Assembly (NCBI GenBank): GCA_039796795.1
Contig: JBDKJA010000001.1
Span: forward strand, 1-64,000
DNA: 64,000 nucleotides
Source of the DNA: UBA964 sp039796795
GTDB taxonomy: Bacteria; Pseudomonadota; Gammaproteobacteria; Steroidobacterales; Steroidobacteraceae
Direction: 5' to 3'
Part shown: positions 40,363 through 48,624 of the stretch, piece by piece
How the letters are laid out: each line of letters starts with the position of its first letter
Position numbering within the stretch: the first letter of the stretch is position 1
Position numbers and translations under genes: made by a program
The notes under the pieces: generated by a model
Databases searched by the model: none
Told to the model about the DNA's origin: nothing
Seen by the model: only the letters and a program-made list of their open reading frames with translations

Positions 40363-40973
40363 TAGCGTCCCTCAATCGAAACGGCAAACGAGGAGCTTCC
40401 GTAAGACAAGACGACTCCCTCGGGCGTGATGGAAAGGACCTTGAGACCGTCACGACTTGCGTCACTCTCGCGTAGACGCTCGCCATTGAGCAGGATGAAT
40501 CGCTTACTCGGATCTGCATCGTAAACGTGGAGATTGAGTGTCGTGACCGGCAGATTGGCGCCGGCGGCTATCTGCTGATCGCGAGTGGGTACGGCGGCAA
40601 GCGAGGCAACTGCTGGCGTCGGCCTCGTGTCCGACCTTGGTGTAGGCGCCGACGGCATGGCCGTTGGCGCACTCGCATCAGGCGCTGAGGGCAGGCTATC
40701 CGTGGCTGTTGCGATTGATGGCGCGATCGATGGAGCGATCAGCGGTGTCACCGTCGATGGTGGAACAGGAGCTGCTGCCGGTAGCGAGGTCGCCGGCTTC
40801 ACCAAGACGAAGGCGAGAACCACGAGATTGACGGCCAATAGCCCGAGCAGAGCCCATACCCACGATGGCGTTCTGCCGCTCGAGCGTAGCGCGGAGGTTG
40901 GCAGCGTCGACGGATTTTGTTGACGGAGCCGTTCTTCTTCAGATTTTTTCAGCGCATCAAGAATGAAAGACAT
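40362..40973 (-). CDS. gspB: type II secretion protein B (GspB-like)
   Basis: A 203-residue membrane-anchored protein. It begins MSFILDALKKSEEERLRQQ, the signature of GspB/PulB-like proteins, then has one transmembrane helix at about 37-59 (SWVWALLGLLAVNLVVLAFV), a long Ala/Pro/Ser-rich periplasmic linker, and a C-terminal domain ending in RFILLNGERLRESDASRDGL and ITPEGVVLSYGSSSFAVSI. GspB works with GspA to help place the secretin through peptidoglycan. No other type II secretion gene is in the window, so it is an orphan here. The downstream DhaL-DegV gene overlaps its stop by 1 base. Confidence 0.88.
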   Translation of the reverse strand: MSFILDALKKSEEERLRQQNPSTLPTSALRSSGRTPSWVWALLGLLAVNLVVLAFVLVKPATSLPAAAPVPPSTVTPLIAPSIAPSIATATDSLPSAPDASAPTAMPSAPTPRSDTRPTPAVASLAAVPTRDQQIAAGANLPVTTLNLHVYDADPSKRFILLNGERLRESDASRDGLKVLSITPEGVVLSYGSSSFAVSIEGR

Positions 40974-40983
40974 GCGTCTACGG

Positions 40984-40999
40984 CCGCGGAAATCCGCGG
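40984..40999. repeat. short perfect inverted repeat between gspB and the PPTase
   Basis: CCGCGG-AAAT-CCGCGG lies in the 50-base divergent gap, 10 bases upstream of gspB. It could form a small GC hairpin or be an operator shared by the two genes. No further evidence. Confidence 0.35.
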
Positions 41000-41023
41000 T
41001 GTCCCCCTTTCCAGATTGGAGTA

Positions 41024-41803
41024 TTGCATGGACTGAGGCTGCGCGGCATAGTCGCGCGCACCGTGCCTACCGTTGGCTCATCTTGGCTTGCGCTATCGCC
41101 GCACTCTCTCGGCTCCGTTGCGGCGCTCGTGCCGAGCGAAGACTGTCATCTATGGTTGACTGATCTTGACCGATGGGACAGCTCCAGTGACGAGCATCGA
41201 GAATGTCTCGATCCACTTGATTGGGAACGAGCAAGACTCAAGCCGGAGGGAATTTCCCGGGAGCGCTTCATCAGCTCTCGTATGGTGCTGCGGCGGATTC
41301 TGGCCAGCCTGTTGGATCAGAGGCCGATCGAGCTGCGCTTCGAATTGGATGAACATGGGAAGCCTGCGCTCAAACCGCCTCACCAGCATTGTCACTTCAA
41401 CCTCAGTCATAGCGGCTCGTTATTACTCGTTGGTGTCAGTCTGCGTGCGAGCATCGGCGTAGATATCGAAGTGCCGCGCTCTGTACCGCGCGCCTCGCAA
41501 CTCGCCAAACGCGTCTTCACCGCTGATGAGCAAGCGCTACTGCGTCAAGCGGAAGCAGCCTCGGAATCCGCGCGGGATGAGGTCTTTTTAAAAATCTGGA
41601 CGCGCAAAGAAGCCTATTTGAAGTGCCGTGGCGATGGATTCACGATGCCGGCGCGAGACTATGCCGTTGGTATTGAAGGACCAACGAAGATCGCCGAAGT
41701 TAACATTGGCAGTCTCGAGCTACCATCGCCAGGATATGCGGCGCTCGCGAGTGCTACACCCGTCGGTCACGCTCACCGATATCAGTTGTGTCCCGACGAA
41801 TAG
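41024..41803 (+). CDS. 4'-phosphopantetheinyl transferase (Sfp type)
   Basis: A protein of at most 259 residues that would attach phosphopantetheine from CoA to a carrier-protein Ser. The superfamily motifs are ASIGVDIEVPR (Mg-binding Asp/Glu) and FLKIWTRKEAYLKCRGDGF, the W/F-K-E-A-x-x-K motif; HCHFNLSHSGSLLLVGV is the third. Sfp-type size and motifs distinguish it from AcpS. The start is unsure: the only early in-frame start at 41024 is TTG with a poorly spaced GGAG; GTGs at 41063 or 41129 would remove a non-conserved N terminus (families usually begin near HLWLTDLD). No polyketide, peptide-synthetase or carrier-protein gene is nearby. It overlaps the rhombosortase by 16 bases. Confidence 0.85.
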   Translation: MHGLRLRGIVARTVPTVGSSWLALSPHSLGSVAALVPSEDCHLWLTDLDRWDSSSDEHRECLDPLDWERARLKPEGISRERFISSRMVLRRILASLLDQRPIELRFELDEHGKPALKPPHQHCHFNLSHSGSLLLVGVSLRASIGVDIEVPRSVPRASQLAKRVFTADEQALLRQAEAASESARDEVFLKIWTRKEAYLKCRGDGFTMPARDYAVGIEGPTKIAEVNIGSLELPSPGYAALASATPVGHAHRYQLCPDE

Positions 41804-42369
41804 ATCTGGCGATCGCAGCCTTGATTGCGATCAGTTTCCTTGTGGGTGGGCTTATCCCTGAGCCGATTCGCGAGTTGCTACGCTGGTCTCGAGAGGCGCC
41901 TCCCATCGAATGGCTCTGGCGCAGTTGGTGTGCACACTGGTTACATCTTGATTTGCGTCACGCGCTGCTAAACGCAGCCGGATTCGGGTTGGTGTTCGCC
42001 TGGCTATCCAATGCCTTGACCAAGAAGGGTTGGGTGATCGTATCGGCCGTCGCGATCATCTCCATTGATTTGGGTTTATGGTGGCTGACGGCCTTCGAGT
42101 GGTACGTCGGATCGTCCGCCCTGATTCACTCGATCGCAGCCGCCGGTATCGCGATCCGAATAGCTGACGGTGAGCGGCTCGCGTTCGTAGCGGCATTCGT
42201 CGGTTTGCTCAAGTTGGCTTTCGAACAACTATCCGATACAGGCGCTCTGATTAGTGGTGTACTCGTTGCGACCGATGCGCATCTTTTTGGCGCTGTGGCG
42301 GGGGCGATCTGCGGATTAATCTTCGCGTCGACGGGATGGTGTCGACCGCGATCGGTCACTCTTTCTTAA
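41788..42369 (+). CDS. rrtA: rhombosortase-like rhomboid serine protease
   Basis: A 193-residue polytopic membrane protein of the rhomboid superfamily. The motif WLHLDLRHALLNAAGFGL (residues 51-68) carries the conserved His and Asn, EWYVGSSALIHS has the nucleophile Ser110 in the GxS position, and the catalytic His165 is in TDAHLFGAVAGAICG. Small size and these motifs fit rhombosortase, which cleaves C-terminal GlyGly-CTERM anchors of type II-secreted proteins. No GlyGly-CTERM protein is present in the window, so the substrate is elsewhere or absent. The GTG start at 41788 overlaps the PPTase end; the 3' end overlaps dinB, convergent, by 54 bases. Confidence 0.82.
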   Translation: MSRRIDLAIAALIAISFLVGGLIPEPIRELLRWSREAPPIEWLWRSWCAHWLHLDLRHALLNAAGFGLVFAWLSNALTKKGWVIVSAVAIISIDLGLWWLTAFEWYVGSSALIHSIAAAGIAIRIADGERLAFVAAFVGLLKLAFEQLSDTGALISGVLVATDAHLFGAVAGAICGLIFASTGWCRPRSVTLS

Positions 42370-43527
42370 GAGTCCGCTTGCTCGAGCAACAGCAACAGTG
42401 CCGAACTTTTGACGAATGGCATCGATGGTCGTATCGATCGACGATGTTGGTTTAATAACGTCTGAAAATAGATCTGGCTGCTGAGCCGCATCGAATTCCG
42501 AGGTTGTTACCCCCAGTAGGCGCACTTTCGTCCGGGGCTTTTCACGCAGAAAAGCGCGTAGTAAATCGGTTGCCGTGGTCATCACGAGACGAGTTTCGTC
42601 AGTGGCAGCGGCGAGCGTCTTTTGGCGACTGAACGTCACGAAATCAGCTTGGCGAACCTTGATCCCGACACAGCGCGCGCGCAATCCTTTGCGACGTAGT
42701 CTGGCGCTGACCTTGTCGCTGAGCGCACTGATTTCTGCGAACATCTCACGTTCATCCGTGAGATCGTTCGAATAAGTCTCCTCGTTGCTGACCGATTTCT
42801 CATCGTGTTCAGGCTCGACCGCTCTATCATCGATGCCGTTTGCTCGAGCGCGCCAGTACGATGCATGTCGACCGAACCATCGATCTAGTTGAGTGTCCGT
42901 TGCTCTTTGCAAATCGCCGATGGTCTTGATGCCGGCGGTAAGCAGTTCATCGCCCTTCTTACGCCCAAGTCCCGGAAGACGTTTGACTGATAGCGGTCCG
43001 AGCGTTTCGGGTATGCGGTCGGGATCAACGACCGTGAGACCGTCCGGTTTATCAAGATCAGACGCAATCTTGGCAACGAGCTTGTTGGGTGCAACACCCA
43101 CGGATGCGTTGAGCCCGGTACGCTCTCGTATCAAGCGCTTAACATCCCGAGCGATTGAAACGGCATCACCTTTTAAAGCGAGACTCGCGGTGACATCGAG
43201 ATAAGCCTCGTCGAGAGATAGGCCCTCTACTAAGGGCGTGAATTCGTTGAATATCTCGAAGATCTGCGCGGACACTTCCGCATATCGCGCCATCCGTGGT
43301 CGTACGCAGATAGCGTCTGGGCATAGCTGCAGGGCACGACTCACTGGCATAGCCGAGCGCACTCCGAATGCGCGCACCTCATAGCTTGCCGCAGCGACGA
43401 CGCCTCGACCACTCATTCCGCCTACGATCAGCGGTTGGCCACGCAACTGCGGGTTATCCCGTTGTTCGACCGATGCGTAGAACGCATCCATGTCGACATG
43501 CAGTATGACCCTCTGTGGGCGGAGCAT
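42316..43527 (-). CDS. dinB: DNA polymerase IV (Y-family, error-prone)
   Basis: A 403-residue translesion polymerase. The palm contains ILHVDMDAFYASVEQRD at 7-23 with catalytic Asp12 and, near residue 104, LSLDEAYLDVT with the Asp/Glu pair. Thumb HhH motifs are at VKRLPGLGRKKGDELL. The little-finger domain follows, and the last ~25 residues are basic and unstructured. Length is longer than E. coli DinB (351) because of the C-terminal tail, which overlaps the convergent rhombosortase gene. It starts 3 bases after the DUF3667 stop, so it belongs to a fadE - DUF3667 - dinB unit. A LexA box was not seen in the adjacent bases. Confidence 0.94.
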   Translation of the reverse strand: MLRPQRVILHVDMDAFYASVEQRDNPQLRGQPLIVGGMSGRGVVAAASYEVRAFGVRSAMPVSRALQLCPDAICVRPRMARYAEVSAQIFEIFNEFTPLVEGLSLDEAYLDVTASLALKGDAVSIARDVKRLIRERTGLNASVGVAPNKLVAKIASDLDKPDGLTVVDPDRIPETLGPLSVKRLPGLGRKKGDELLTAGIKTIGDLQRATDTQLDRWFGRHASYWRARANGIDDRAVEPEHDEKSVSNEETYSNDLTDEREMFAEISALSDKVSARLRRKGLRARCVGIKVRQADFVTFSRQKTLAAATDETRLVMTTATDLLRAFLREKPRTKVRLLGVTTSEFDAAQQPDLFSDVIKPTSSIDTTIDAIRQKFGTVAVARASGLLRKSDRSRSTPSRRRED

Positions 43528-43530
43528 CTT

Positions 43531-44352
43531 TTAGCTTGCGAGAAGCGAGGCGAAGCCGGTCAATATCAAGGTCATCAAGGCCAAAATCCAATACACGAGG
43601 CCCAGCATGACGAACAGCCATGACGTCTTCGCGAGACTCTTGTCGTAGAACACACGGAGTGCCCGCCAGCAATACCAGGTGAGGTAGCCAAAGATGGCTC
43701 CACTCAACCATCCACCGACGGCAACGGGCAGCACATAGGCTGCGAGCGAATCGAGCACCAAGATTGCGAAGATCGCGCTGTGATTGTGGATTAGAAAGAG
43801 CAGATGCTCGGCATACAGTCGTCGTGGGCTCCAGAAAAACAGCATCATCAGCGCGGCGAAAGCCGGTAGCAGCACGAACATCGCTTTGGGCGCATTACGT
43901 TGAAAGTTCTCGACGAGCTTGGCGCCGTTGTCGACCTTCATTCGTTCGCATGCCGCTCGAAATCGCGGTTGGAGGAACTCTGCGAAAGGCCCCTCGAATT
44001 GCCATTCGCAAAATCGATTCTCGGTTGTCGTGTCGAGTTCGATCGGCTTATGGCGAGTCTCGTTTGCTGGTGGTAACGAGGCCAGCAGGAAAAATATGAC
44101 GCTGATAATCAGATAGAGACGAATCGGCGGCAGATAGGCGCTACGGCGACCCGCGAAATACTCACGGGTCAGAAAGCCCGGTTTGGTCATCAGATAACGC
44201 AGCGTGATCCACAGCCGCGAATCGGCATGCGTCAGCGTTTCGACCGTCTCTTCCAGCAAGTAAGCAACGGTCGGTTGCTTTGTGACGTGCCGCTGCCCGC
44301 AGCTGGCGCAGAACGCGCCAGTCAGCGGGGCATTGCAGTTCAGACAATTCAC
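43531..44352 (-). CDS. DUF3667 membrane protein with N-terminal zinc ribbon
   Basis: A 273-residue protein of the DUF3667 family. Residues 3-18 make a zinc-ribbon (CLNCNAPLTGAFCASCGQ: two CxxC knuckles), then RLWITLRYLMTKPGFLTREY and five hydrophobic segments, including LYLIISVIFFLLASLPP and MFVLLPAFAALMMLFFWSP. Function is unknown. Its ATG overlaps the fadE stop by ATGA and it is followed by dinB after 3 bases, so it is made from the same message. Zinc-ribbon plus multi-pass topology suggests a cytoplasmic-facing N terminus, but nothing more is supported. Confidence 0.85.
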   Translation of the reverse strand: MNCLNCNAPLTGAFCASCGQRHVTKQPTVAYLLEETVETLTHADSRLWITLRYLMTKPGFLTREYFAGRRSAYLPPIRLYLIISVIFFLLASLPPANETRHKPIELDTTTENRFCEWQFEGPFAEFLQPRFRAACERMKVDNGAKLVENFQRNAPKAMFVLLPAFAALMMLFFWSPRRLYAEHLLFLIHNHSAIFAILVLDSLAAYVLPVAVGGWLSGAIFGYLTWYCWRALRVFYDKSLAKTSWLFVMLGLVYWILALMTLILTGFASLLAS

Positions 44353-46898
44353 GAAACGACGTCGTGCTCGTTGATTTTGAGTGACACCTGCATGCGCGGT
44401 TGTGACTGTGTGCCAAGTTCGTCTGGCGCAAAATCATCGACATGGATCAAATCCATGACCTTGCGATCATAAGCCCGCAACCACACAGCTTCGTCGGCGT
44501 TGATAATGCCGATCTCTTGCGCCTCGGCGATTTGTCCAGGCAGGTCCAACGAGTGGATTCGACCTGTTTTGACGCCTTCGACACGGATTCGCTTTTCAAG
44601 ACTTTCGGCGCGCTCTGCCATTTCGAGCACTTCTTGCAGCAGGCCGAGGGCGTTGCCTTGTTCGATCCGACGGTAGACCGGATAACAAAGACGATCTCGA
44701 GTCTCAGTCGGTGAGGTGACGAGCGCGGCGAGCTTGCGACCCAGTCGATCGTCGGGTGCCGAGTATTGCAAGCCACGTGGAAAAATCAGAAAGCGCATCG
44801 TGGCAGCCAGAAAACGGTTCGGGAAATTTCGCAGGAAGCCGTGCAGCTGTTCTTGGGCCTGATACAGCAGGTGACGACATGCCCATTCAACGATGGGTAG
44901 ATCTTCCTTGCGACGACCTTGGTTCTCGTAGTGCTTGAGCACCATCGATGCCAGATACATGTATGACAAAACGTCGCCGAGGCGGGCAGAGAGATTTTCC
45001 TTCTTTTTCAGATAACCGCCCAACGACAACATCGCCACATCGACCGCGAAAGCGAAGCTCGCGGAAAAACGAACAATATGTTGGTAGTAGCGCGTTGCGA
45101 GACCAGCGTCGGGTGCAGCCGTGAAACGCGCGTTGGTCAATGCCATCACGAAGGAGCGCACAGCGTTGCTCAAGGTGAATCCGATATGACCAAACAGGGC
45201 GGCGTCGAAATCGTCGACACCGCGCTGACGATCGGGATTTCGTGCGGCTTCCATTTCCTTGAGAACGAACGGATGACAACGAATCGCCCCTTGTCCGAAG
45301 ATGATGAGGCTGCGCGTGAGAATATTCGCTCCCTCGACCGTGATGGCGACTGGAACGACTTGATAACCGCGGCCGAGGTAATTTTTGGGGCCAAGACAAA
45401 TACCCTTACCGCCATGAACGTCCATCGCGTCGTTAGCGACCATGCGGCTCATTTCCGTGACGTGATACTTCAACATGGCTGAAGGTACTGAGGGCTTTTC
45501 TCCGCCGTCGATCGCGCCGGCCGTCACGGATCGTGCGGCATCCATCGTGTATGTCAGTCCTACCATGCGCGCGATAACGCTCTCGATTCCTTCGAACTGA
45601 CCAACCGGCATGTTGAATTGCCGGCGGATTCGCGAATAGGCGCCGGTGGCGAAGACGGCCGCCTTGCCACCGCCCGTTCCGCTTGAGGGAAGGGAGATGC
45701 ATCGACCCACAGACAATTGCTCAACAAGCATCCGCCAGCCCTGGCCTGCCATTTTCGGACCCCCGATGATGAAATCGAGCGGCACGAAGACGTTTTCGCC
45801 ATGGATAGGGCCATTCTGGAACGGCACGTTGAGCGGGAAATGACGTCGGCCGATCGAGACGCCCGGCGTGCCACGCGGGATAAGCGCGCAGGTGATGCCG
45901 ATATCTTCCCGATCACCGAGTAAACGTTCCGGATCGAAAAGACGGAAAGCCAAGCCAATGACCGTCGCGACCGGCGCCAACGTGATGTAGCGCTTGGAGA
46001 AATTCAGGCGGATGCCGATGATGTCTTGGCCTTGCCATTGCCCGCGACAAATCACACCCGTATCCGGGAGCGACGCAGCATCGGAACCTGCTCTTGGCCC
46101 TGTGAGCGCGAAGCAAGGGATATCTTCACCGCGTGCCAAGCGCGGCAGGTAATGATTTTTTTGATCTTCCGTGCCGTAGTGCTGCAGCAGCTCGCCGGGG
46201 CCGAGCGAGTTGGGCACGGCCACAGTTGATGAGACGACGGCGCTACGACTCGAGAGTTTGGCCAGTACACATGAGTGTGCATAGGCGGAGAACTCGAGAC
46301 CACCGTACTTCTTCTGGATGATCATCGAGAAGAAGCCTTTGCTCTTCAGGAACTCCCACACTTCGGGCGGCATATCGCCACGACGATGAGTAATGTCGAA
46401 GTCGTCAATCATTCGACAGAGGTCTTCACAGGGGCCATCCAGAAAAGCTTGTTCTTCAGCAGTCAGTCGCGGCGTCTTGGCCCCGAGTAACTTCGACCAG
46501 TCGGGATTACCGGTGAAGAGCTCACCGTCCCACCATACGGTGCCCGCTTCGAGTGCTTCGCGCTCCGTCGAGGACATCGACGGCAACATGCGTCGATAGA
46601 TCTTCATGAAGGGTCGCGTTATCACTGCCTTTCGCATCGGATGGATATTGAACGCCACTAACACAAAGAAAAGCAGCCAAAGAATTCCCTTCCATATACC
46701 CGCTGGTTCGCCGGCGGCGCTGTACGCTGTTAGCAGTACGAAGAACGTGGCGGTGAATGCCAGCAAGCTCAATCGTTTATAGGCGAGATACAACACGGCT
46801 GCCACGAAGAGCAGTGCGATGATGCCGCCGGTGGCGGTGAGCGCCCAGGCGGCGAGAAGGGCCAGAGTGATGGAGATGATCGCGTTAGTCATGGCCAT
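44349..46898 (-). CDS. fadE: acyl-CoA dehydrogenase FadE (membrane type)
   Basis: An 849-residue acyl-CoA dehydrogenase catalysing the first oxidation of fatty-acid beta-oxidation, with FAD reduced and electrons passed to the respiratory chain. The N-terminal ~80 residues contain two hydrophobic helices (IISITLALLAAWAL and LLAFTATFFVLLTAY), as in E. coli FadE. The core has LSSRSAVVSSTVAVPNSLGP, FALTGPRAGSDAAS and the long-chain FadE block VEGANILTRSLIIFGQGAIR. The rest is a C-terminal extension ending with LGTQSQPRMQVSLKIN. It is the first gene of a unit with DUF3667 and dinB. ATG at 46898 or the second Met at 46892 could be the start. Confidence 0.92.
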   Translation of the reverse strand: MAMTNAIISITLALLAAWALTATGGIIALLFVAAVLYLAYKRLSLLAFTATFFVLLTAYSAAGEPAGIWKGILWLLFFVLVAFNIHPMRKAVITRPFMKIYRRMLPSMSSTEREALEAGTVWWDGELFTGNPDWSKLLGAKTPRLTAEEQAFLDGPCEDLCRMIDDFDITHRRGDMPPEVWEFLKSKGFFSMIIQKKYGGLEFSAYAHSCVLAKLSSRSAVVSSTVAVPNSLGPGELLQHYGTEDQKNHYLPRLARGEDIPCFALTGPRAGSDAASLPDTGVICRGQWQGQDIIGIRLNFSKRYITLAPVATVIGLAFRLFDPERLLGDREDIGITCALIPRGTPGVSIGRRHFPLNVPFQNGPIHGENVFVPLDFIIGGPKMAGQGWRMLVEQLSVGRCISLPSSGTGGGKAAVFATGAYSRIRRQFNMPVGQFEGIESVIARMVGLTYTMDAARSVTAGAIDGGEKPSVPSAMLKYHVTEMSRMVANDAMDVHGGKGICLGPKNYLGRGYQVVPVAITVEGANILTRSLIIFGQGAIRCHPFVLKEMEAARNPDRQRGVDDFDAALFGHIGFTLSNAVRSFVMALTNARFTAAPDAGLATRYYQHIVRFSASFAFAVDVAMLSLGGYLKKKENLSARLGDVLSYMYLASMVLKHYENQGRRKEDLPIVEWACRHLLYQAQEQLHGFLRNFPNRFLAATMRFLIFPRGLQYSAPDDRLGRKLAALVTSPTETRDRLCYPVYRRIEQGNALGLLQEVLEMAERAESLEKRIRVEGVKTGRIHSLDLPGQIAEAQEIGIINADEAVWLRAYDRKVMDLIHVDDFAPDELGTQSQPRMQVSLKINEHDVVS

Positions 46899-46917
46899 AG
46901 CCTACAAGAGGTCAGAC

Positions 46918-46947
46918 AAAAAAAGAGGGGCCGATGCGGCCCCTCTT
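46918..46947 (-). terminator. Rho-independent terminator of mdh
   Basis: On the minus strand an 11-pair stem AAGAGGGGCCG/CGGCCCCTCTT (46923-46947, loop CAT) is followed by a run of Ts corresponding to As at 46918-46924. It begins 26 bases after the malate dehydrogenase stop and should stop transcription before fadE, which therefore needs its own promoter in the short remaining gap. Confidence 0.9.
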
Positions 46948-46972
46948 GATGAGTTCGCTTGAGCGAGGGGGG

Positions 46973-47953
46973 TTAGCCGAGTAGATCCTTTACGCCGTCC
47001 CGCTCTTCCAGCAATTCCTTGTGCGTGGCATCCATGCGCTGACGGCTGAACTCGTCGATCGCAAGGCCCTGTACGATTTCGTACTGGCCATTACGGCAGA
47101 CGACCGGATACGAGTAGATGACGCCTTCGGGAATACCGTAGCTGCCATCCGAGGGAATGCCCATGGATACCCAATCGCCAGCGGAAGAGCCGCGGAACCA
47201 GTCGCGGATGTGATCGATAGCGGCCGAGCCTGCAGAAGCGGCGGAGGAGGCGCCGCGGGCCTTGATGATGGCAGCGCCGCGTTGCTGCACGGTCGGGATG
47301 AAATCCTTTTCGATCCAGTTGGCGTCCACCAAGGAGCGAGCCGGCTGACCCTTCACAAGGCAGTGGTTGATGTCGGGGTACTGCGTCGCCGAATGATTTC
47401 CCCAGATGATCATTTTCTGGATGTCATTCACGTGACAGCCCGTTTTTTCGGCCAGTTGCGACAGCGCACGGTTGTGATCGAGGCGCGTCATCGCTGTGAA
47501 CGACTGCGGCTTGAGTGACGGCGCATTCTTCATCGCGATCAGCGCATTGGTGTTGGCCGGATTTCCGACGACGAGCACGCGTACGTCGCGGGCCGCTACA
47601 TCGTTAAGGGCTTTGCCCTGCGCCGAGAAGATTTGGGCGTTGGCGAGCAGCAGGTCCTTTCGCTCCATACCAGGACCGCGTGGGCGCGCGCCAACGAGCA
47701 GCGCAGCGTGGCAATCCTTAAAGGCGACGCGCGCATCGTCCGTGGCCACGACCTTGTTGAGCGTAGGGAACGCACAATCGTTGAGTTCCATTACGACGCC
47801 CTGCAGCGTCGGCAGCGCCGGCGTGATTTCCAACAGGTGCAGATTGACCGGTTGGTCAGGTCCGAGCATGGCGCCAGAGGCGACACGGAAAGCGAGGGCA
47901 TAACCAATCTGACCAGCGGCGCCGGTAATGGCGACGTTCAAGGGCTGCTTCAT
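46973..47953 (-). CDS. mdh: malate dehydrogenase (lactate/malate dehydrogenase family)
   Basis: A 326-residue NAD-dependent enzyme interconverting malate and oxaloacetate. The Rossmann motif is ITGAAGQIGYALAFRVASG at the N terminus. The family blocks LVGARPRGPGMERKDLL, VVGNPANTNA, MTRLDHNRALSQLAEKTG and the catalytic-His region WGNHSATQYPDINH identify the type-2, MDH1-like group (cytosolic-like) rather than the E. coli type. ATG at 47953 has GTGGAG upstream; five more codons are open but start with GTG. Its terminator is strong and it stands as a single gene, divergent from the Ytr-like operon. Confidence 0.93.
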   Translation of the reverse strand: MKQPLNVAITGAAGQIGYALAFRVASGAMLGPDQPVNLHLLEITPALPTLQGVVMELNDCAFPTLNKVVATDDARVAFKDCHAALLVGARPRGPGMERKDLLLANAQIFSAQGKALNDVAARDVRVLVVGNPANTNALIAMKNAPSLKPQSFTAMTRLDHNRALSQLAEKTGCHVNDIQKMIIWGNHSATQYPDINHCLVKGQPARSLVDANWIEKDFIPTVQQRGAAIIKARGASSAASAGSAAIDHIRDWFRGSSAGDWVSMGIPSDGSYGIPEGVIYSYPVVCRNGQYEIVQGLAIDEFSRQRMDATHKELLEERDGVKDLLG

Positions 47954-48019
47954 CCGGAAATTCTCCACGTTGATAGGCGCGCGAATTTTACGTGATCAGG
48001 CAGCCCGTGCCGTGGCCAC

Positions 48020-48057
48020 TTGACTGCGTTATAGTGTTGTAGTTATATATAACACTA
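48020..48057 (+). promoter_or_regulatory. promoter with overlapping 26-bp palindrome (candidate YtrA-type operator)
   Basis: TTGACT (48020-48025) and TATATA (48044-48049) are 18 bases apart, a good sigma-70 promoter for the operon below. A palindrome runs from 48032 to 48057: arms TAGTGTT and AACACTA around an AT-rich core, 20 of 26 positions matching on reversal. It covers the -10 region, so a bound GntR dimer would block RNA polymerase, implying autorepression by the GntR product. Confidence 0.75.
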
Positions 48058-48082
48058 GATTGTTTAATCCAGAGGTATTAAC

Positions 48083-48238
48083 GTGCATACATGGACCTAC
48101 TCGAAACCGCTAGCCACCATGACCGTCGCTGCCGTCGCCGCCGCCTTGCTGACGAGCGCAATGCTGTGGAGCTTGGCGCTTTCGGCCGACCTGCCGGTCG
48201 CCCCCCGATTTGCCGTTTCGGTGTTTTCGCTGGCCTGA
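48083..48238 (+). CDS. 51-residue predicted membrane peptide, first gene of the Ytr-like operon
   Basis: A GTG-start frame, preceded by AGAGGT, encodes 51 residues: a short basic start (MHTWTYSKPLATM), a hydrophobic helix (TVAAVAAALLTSAMLWSLAL), then SADLPVAPRF and a second hydrophobic patch. It ends 13 bases before the GntR gene and lies after the operon promoter. Codons end mostly in C or G as in neighbours. The single helix suggests a small membrane protein; Bacillus ytr operons also begin with a small ORF, but no homology is claimed. Function unknown. Confidence 0.55.
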   Translation: MHTWTYSKPLATMTVAAVAAALLTSAMLWSLALSADLPVAPRFAVSVFSLA

Positions 48239-48251
48239 AGGTGTTGGAAAG

Positions 48252-48614
48252 ATGATCGACCGCCAGTGGAATGACGATGCACCGATCTACCGCCAACTGC
48301 GGGACCGGGTCGTCGCCATGATCCTCGACGGAGCATTGAAGGAGGGTGATCCCTTGCCCTCGGTGCGTAACGTCGCGGCGGAGTTTCGGATCAATCCCTT
48401 GACCGTACTCAAGGCCTATCAAGAGCTGGTCGACGAGCAACTGGTCGAGAAACGACGCGGCCGCGGCATGTACGTCAACGCCGGTGCCAGAGCGGCGCTG
48501 CTCAAAGATGAGCGGCAACGATTCCTGGCGGATGAGTGGCCACGTACCCGTGCCAAGATCGAACGTCTCGGTCTGGCCATCGACGAGCTGCTCGCAACTC
48601 AAGAACAGAAGTGA
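48252..48614 (+). CDS. GntR-family repressor, YtrA subfamily
   Basis: A 120-residue regulator. Residues 1-75 are the GntR winged helix: APIYRQLRDRVVAMILDGAL, then GDPLPSVRNVAAEFRINPLT and VLKAYQELVDEQLVEKRRGR GMYV. The C-terminal ~45 residues are short and helical, as in the YtrA subfamily, which lacks a large effector domain and typically sits before ABC transporter genes. ATG at 48252 is 13 bases after the small ORF. The inducer is unknown; cell-envelope stress governs Bacillus YtrA, which is only a suggestion here. The palindrome at 48032-48057 is its likely operator. Confidence 0.9.
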   Translation: MIDRQWNDDAPIYRQLRDRVVAMILDGALKEGDPLPSVRNVAAEFRINPLTVLKAYQELVDEQLVEKRRGRGMYVNAGARAALLKDERQRFLADEWPRTRAKIERLGLAIDELLATQEQK

Positions 48615-48624
48615 GGACTCTCCC

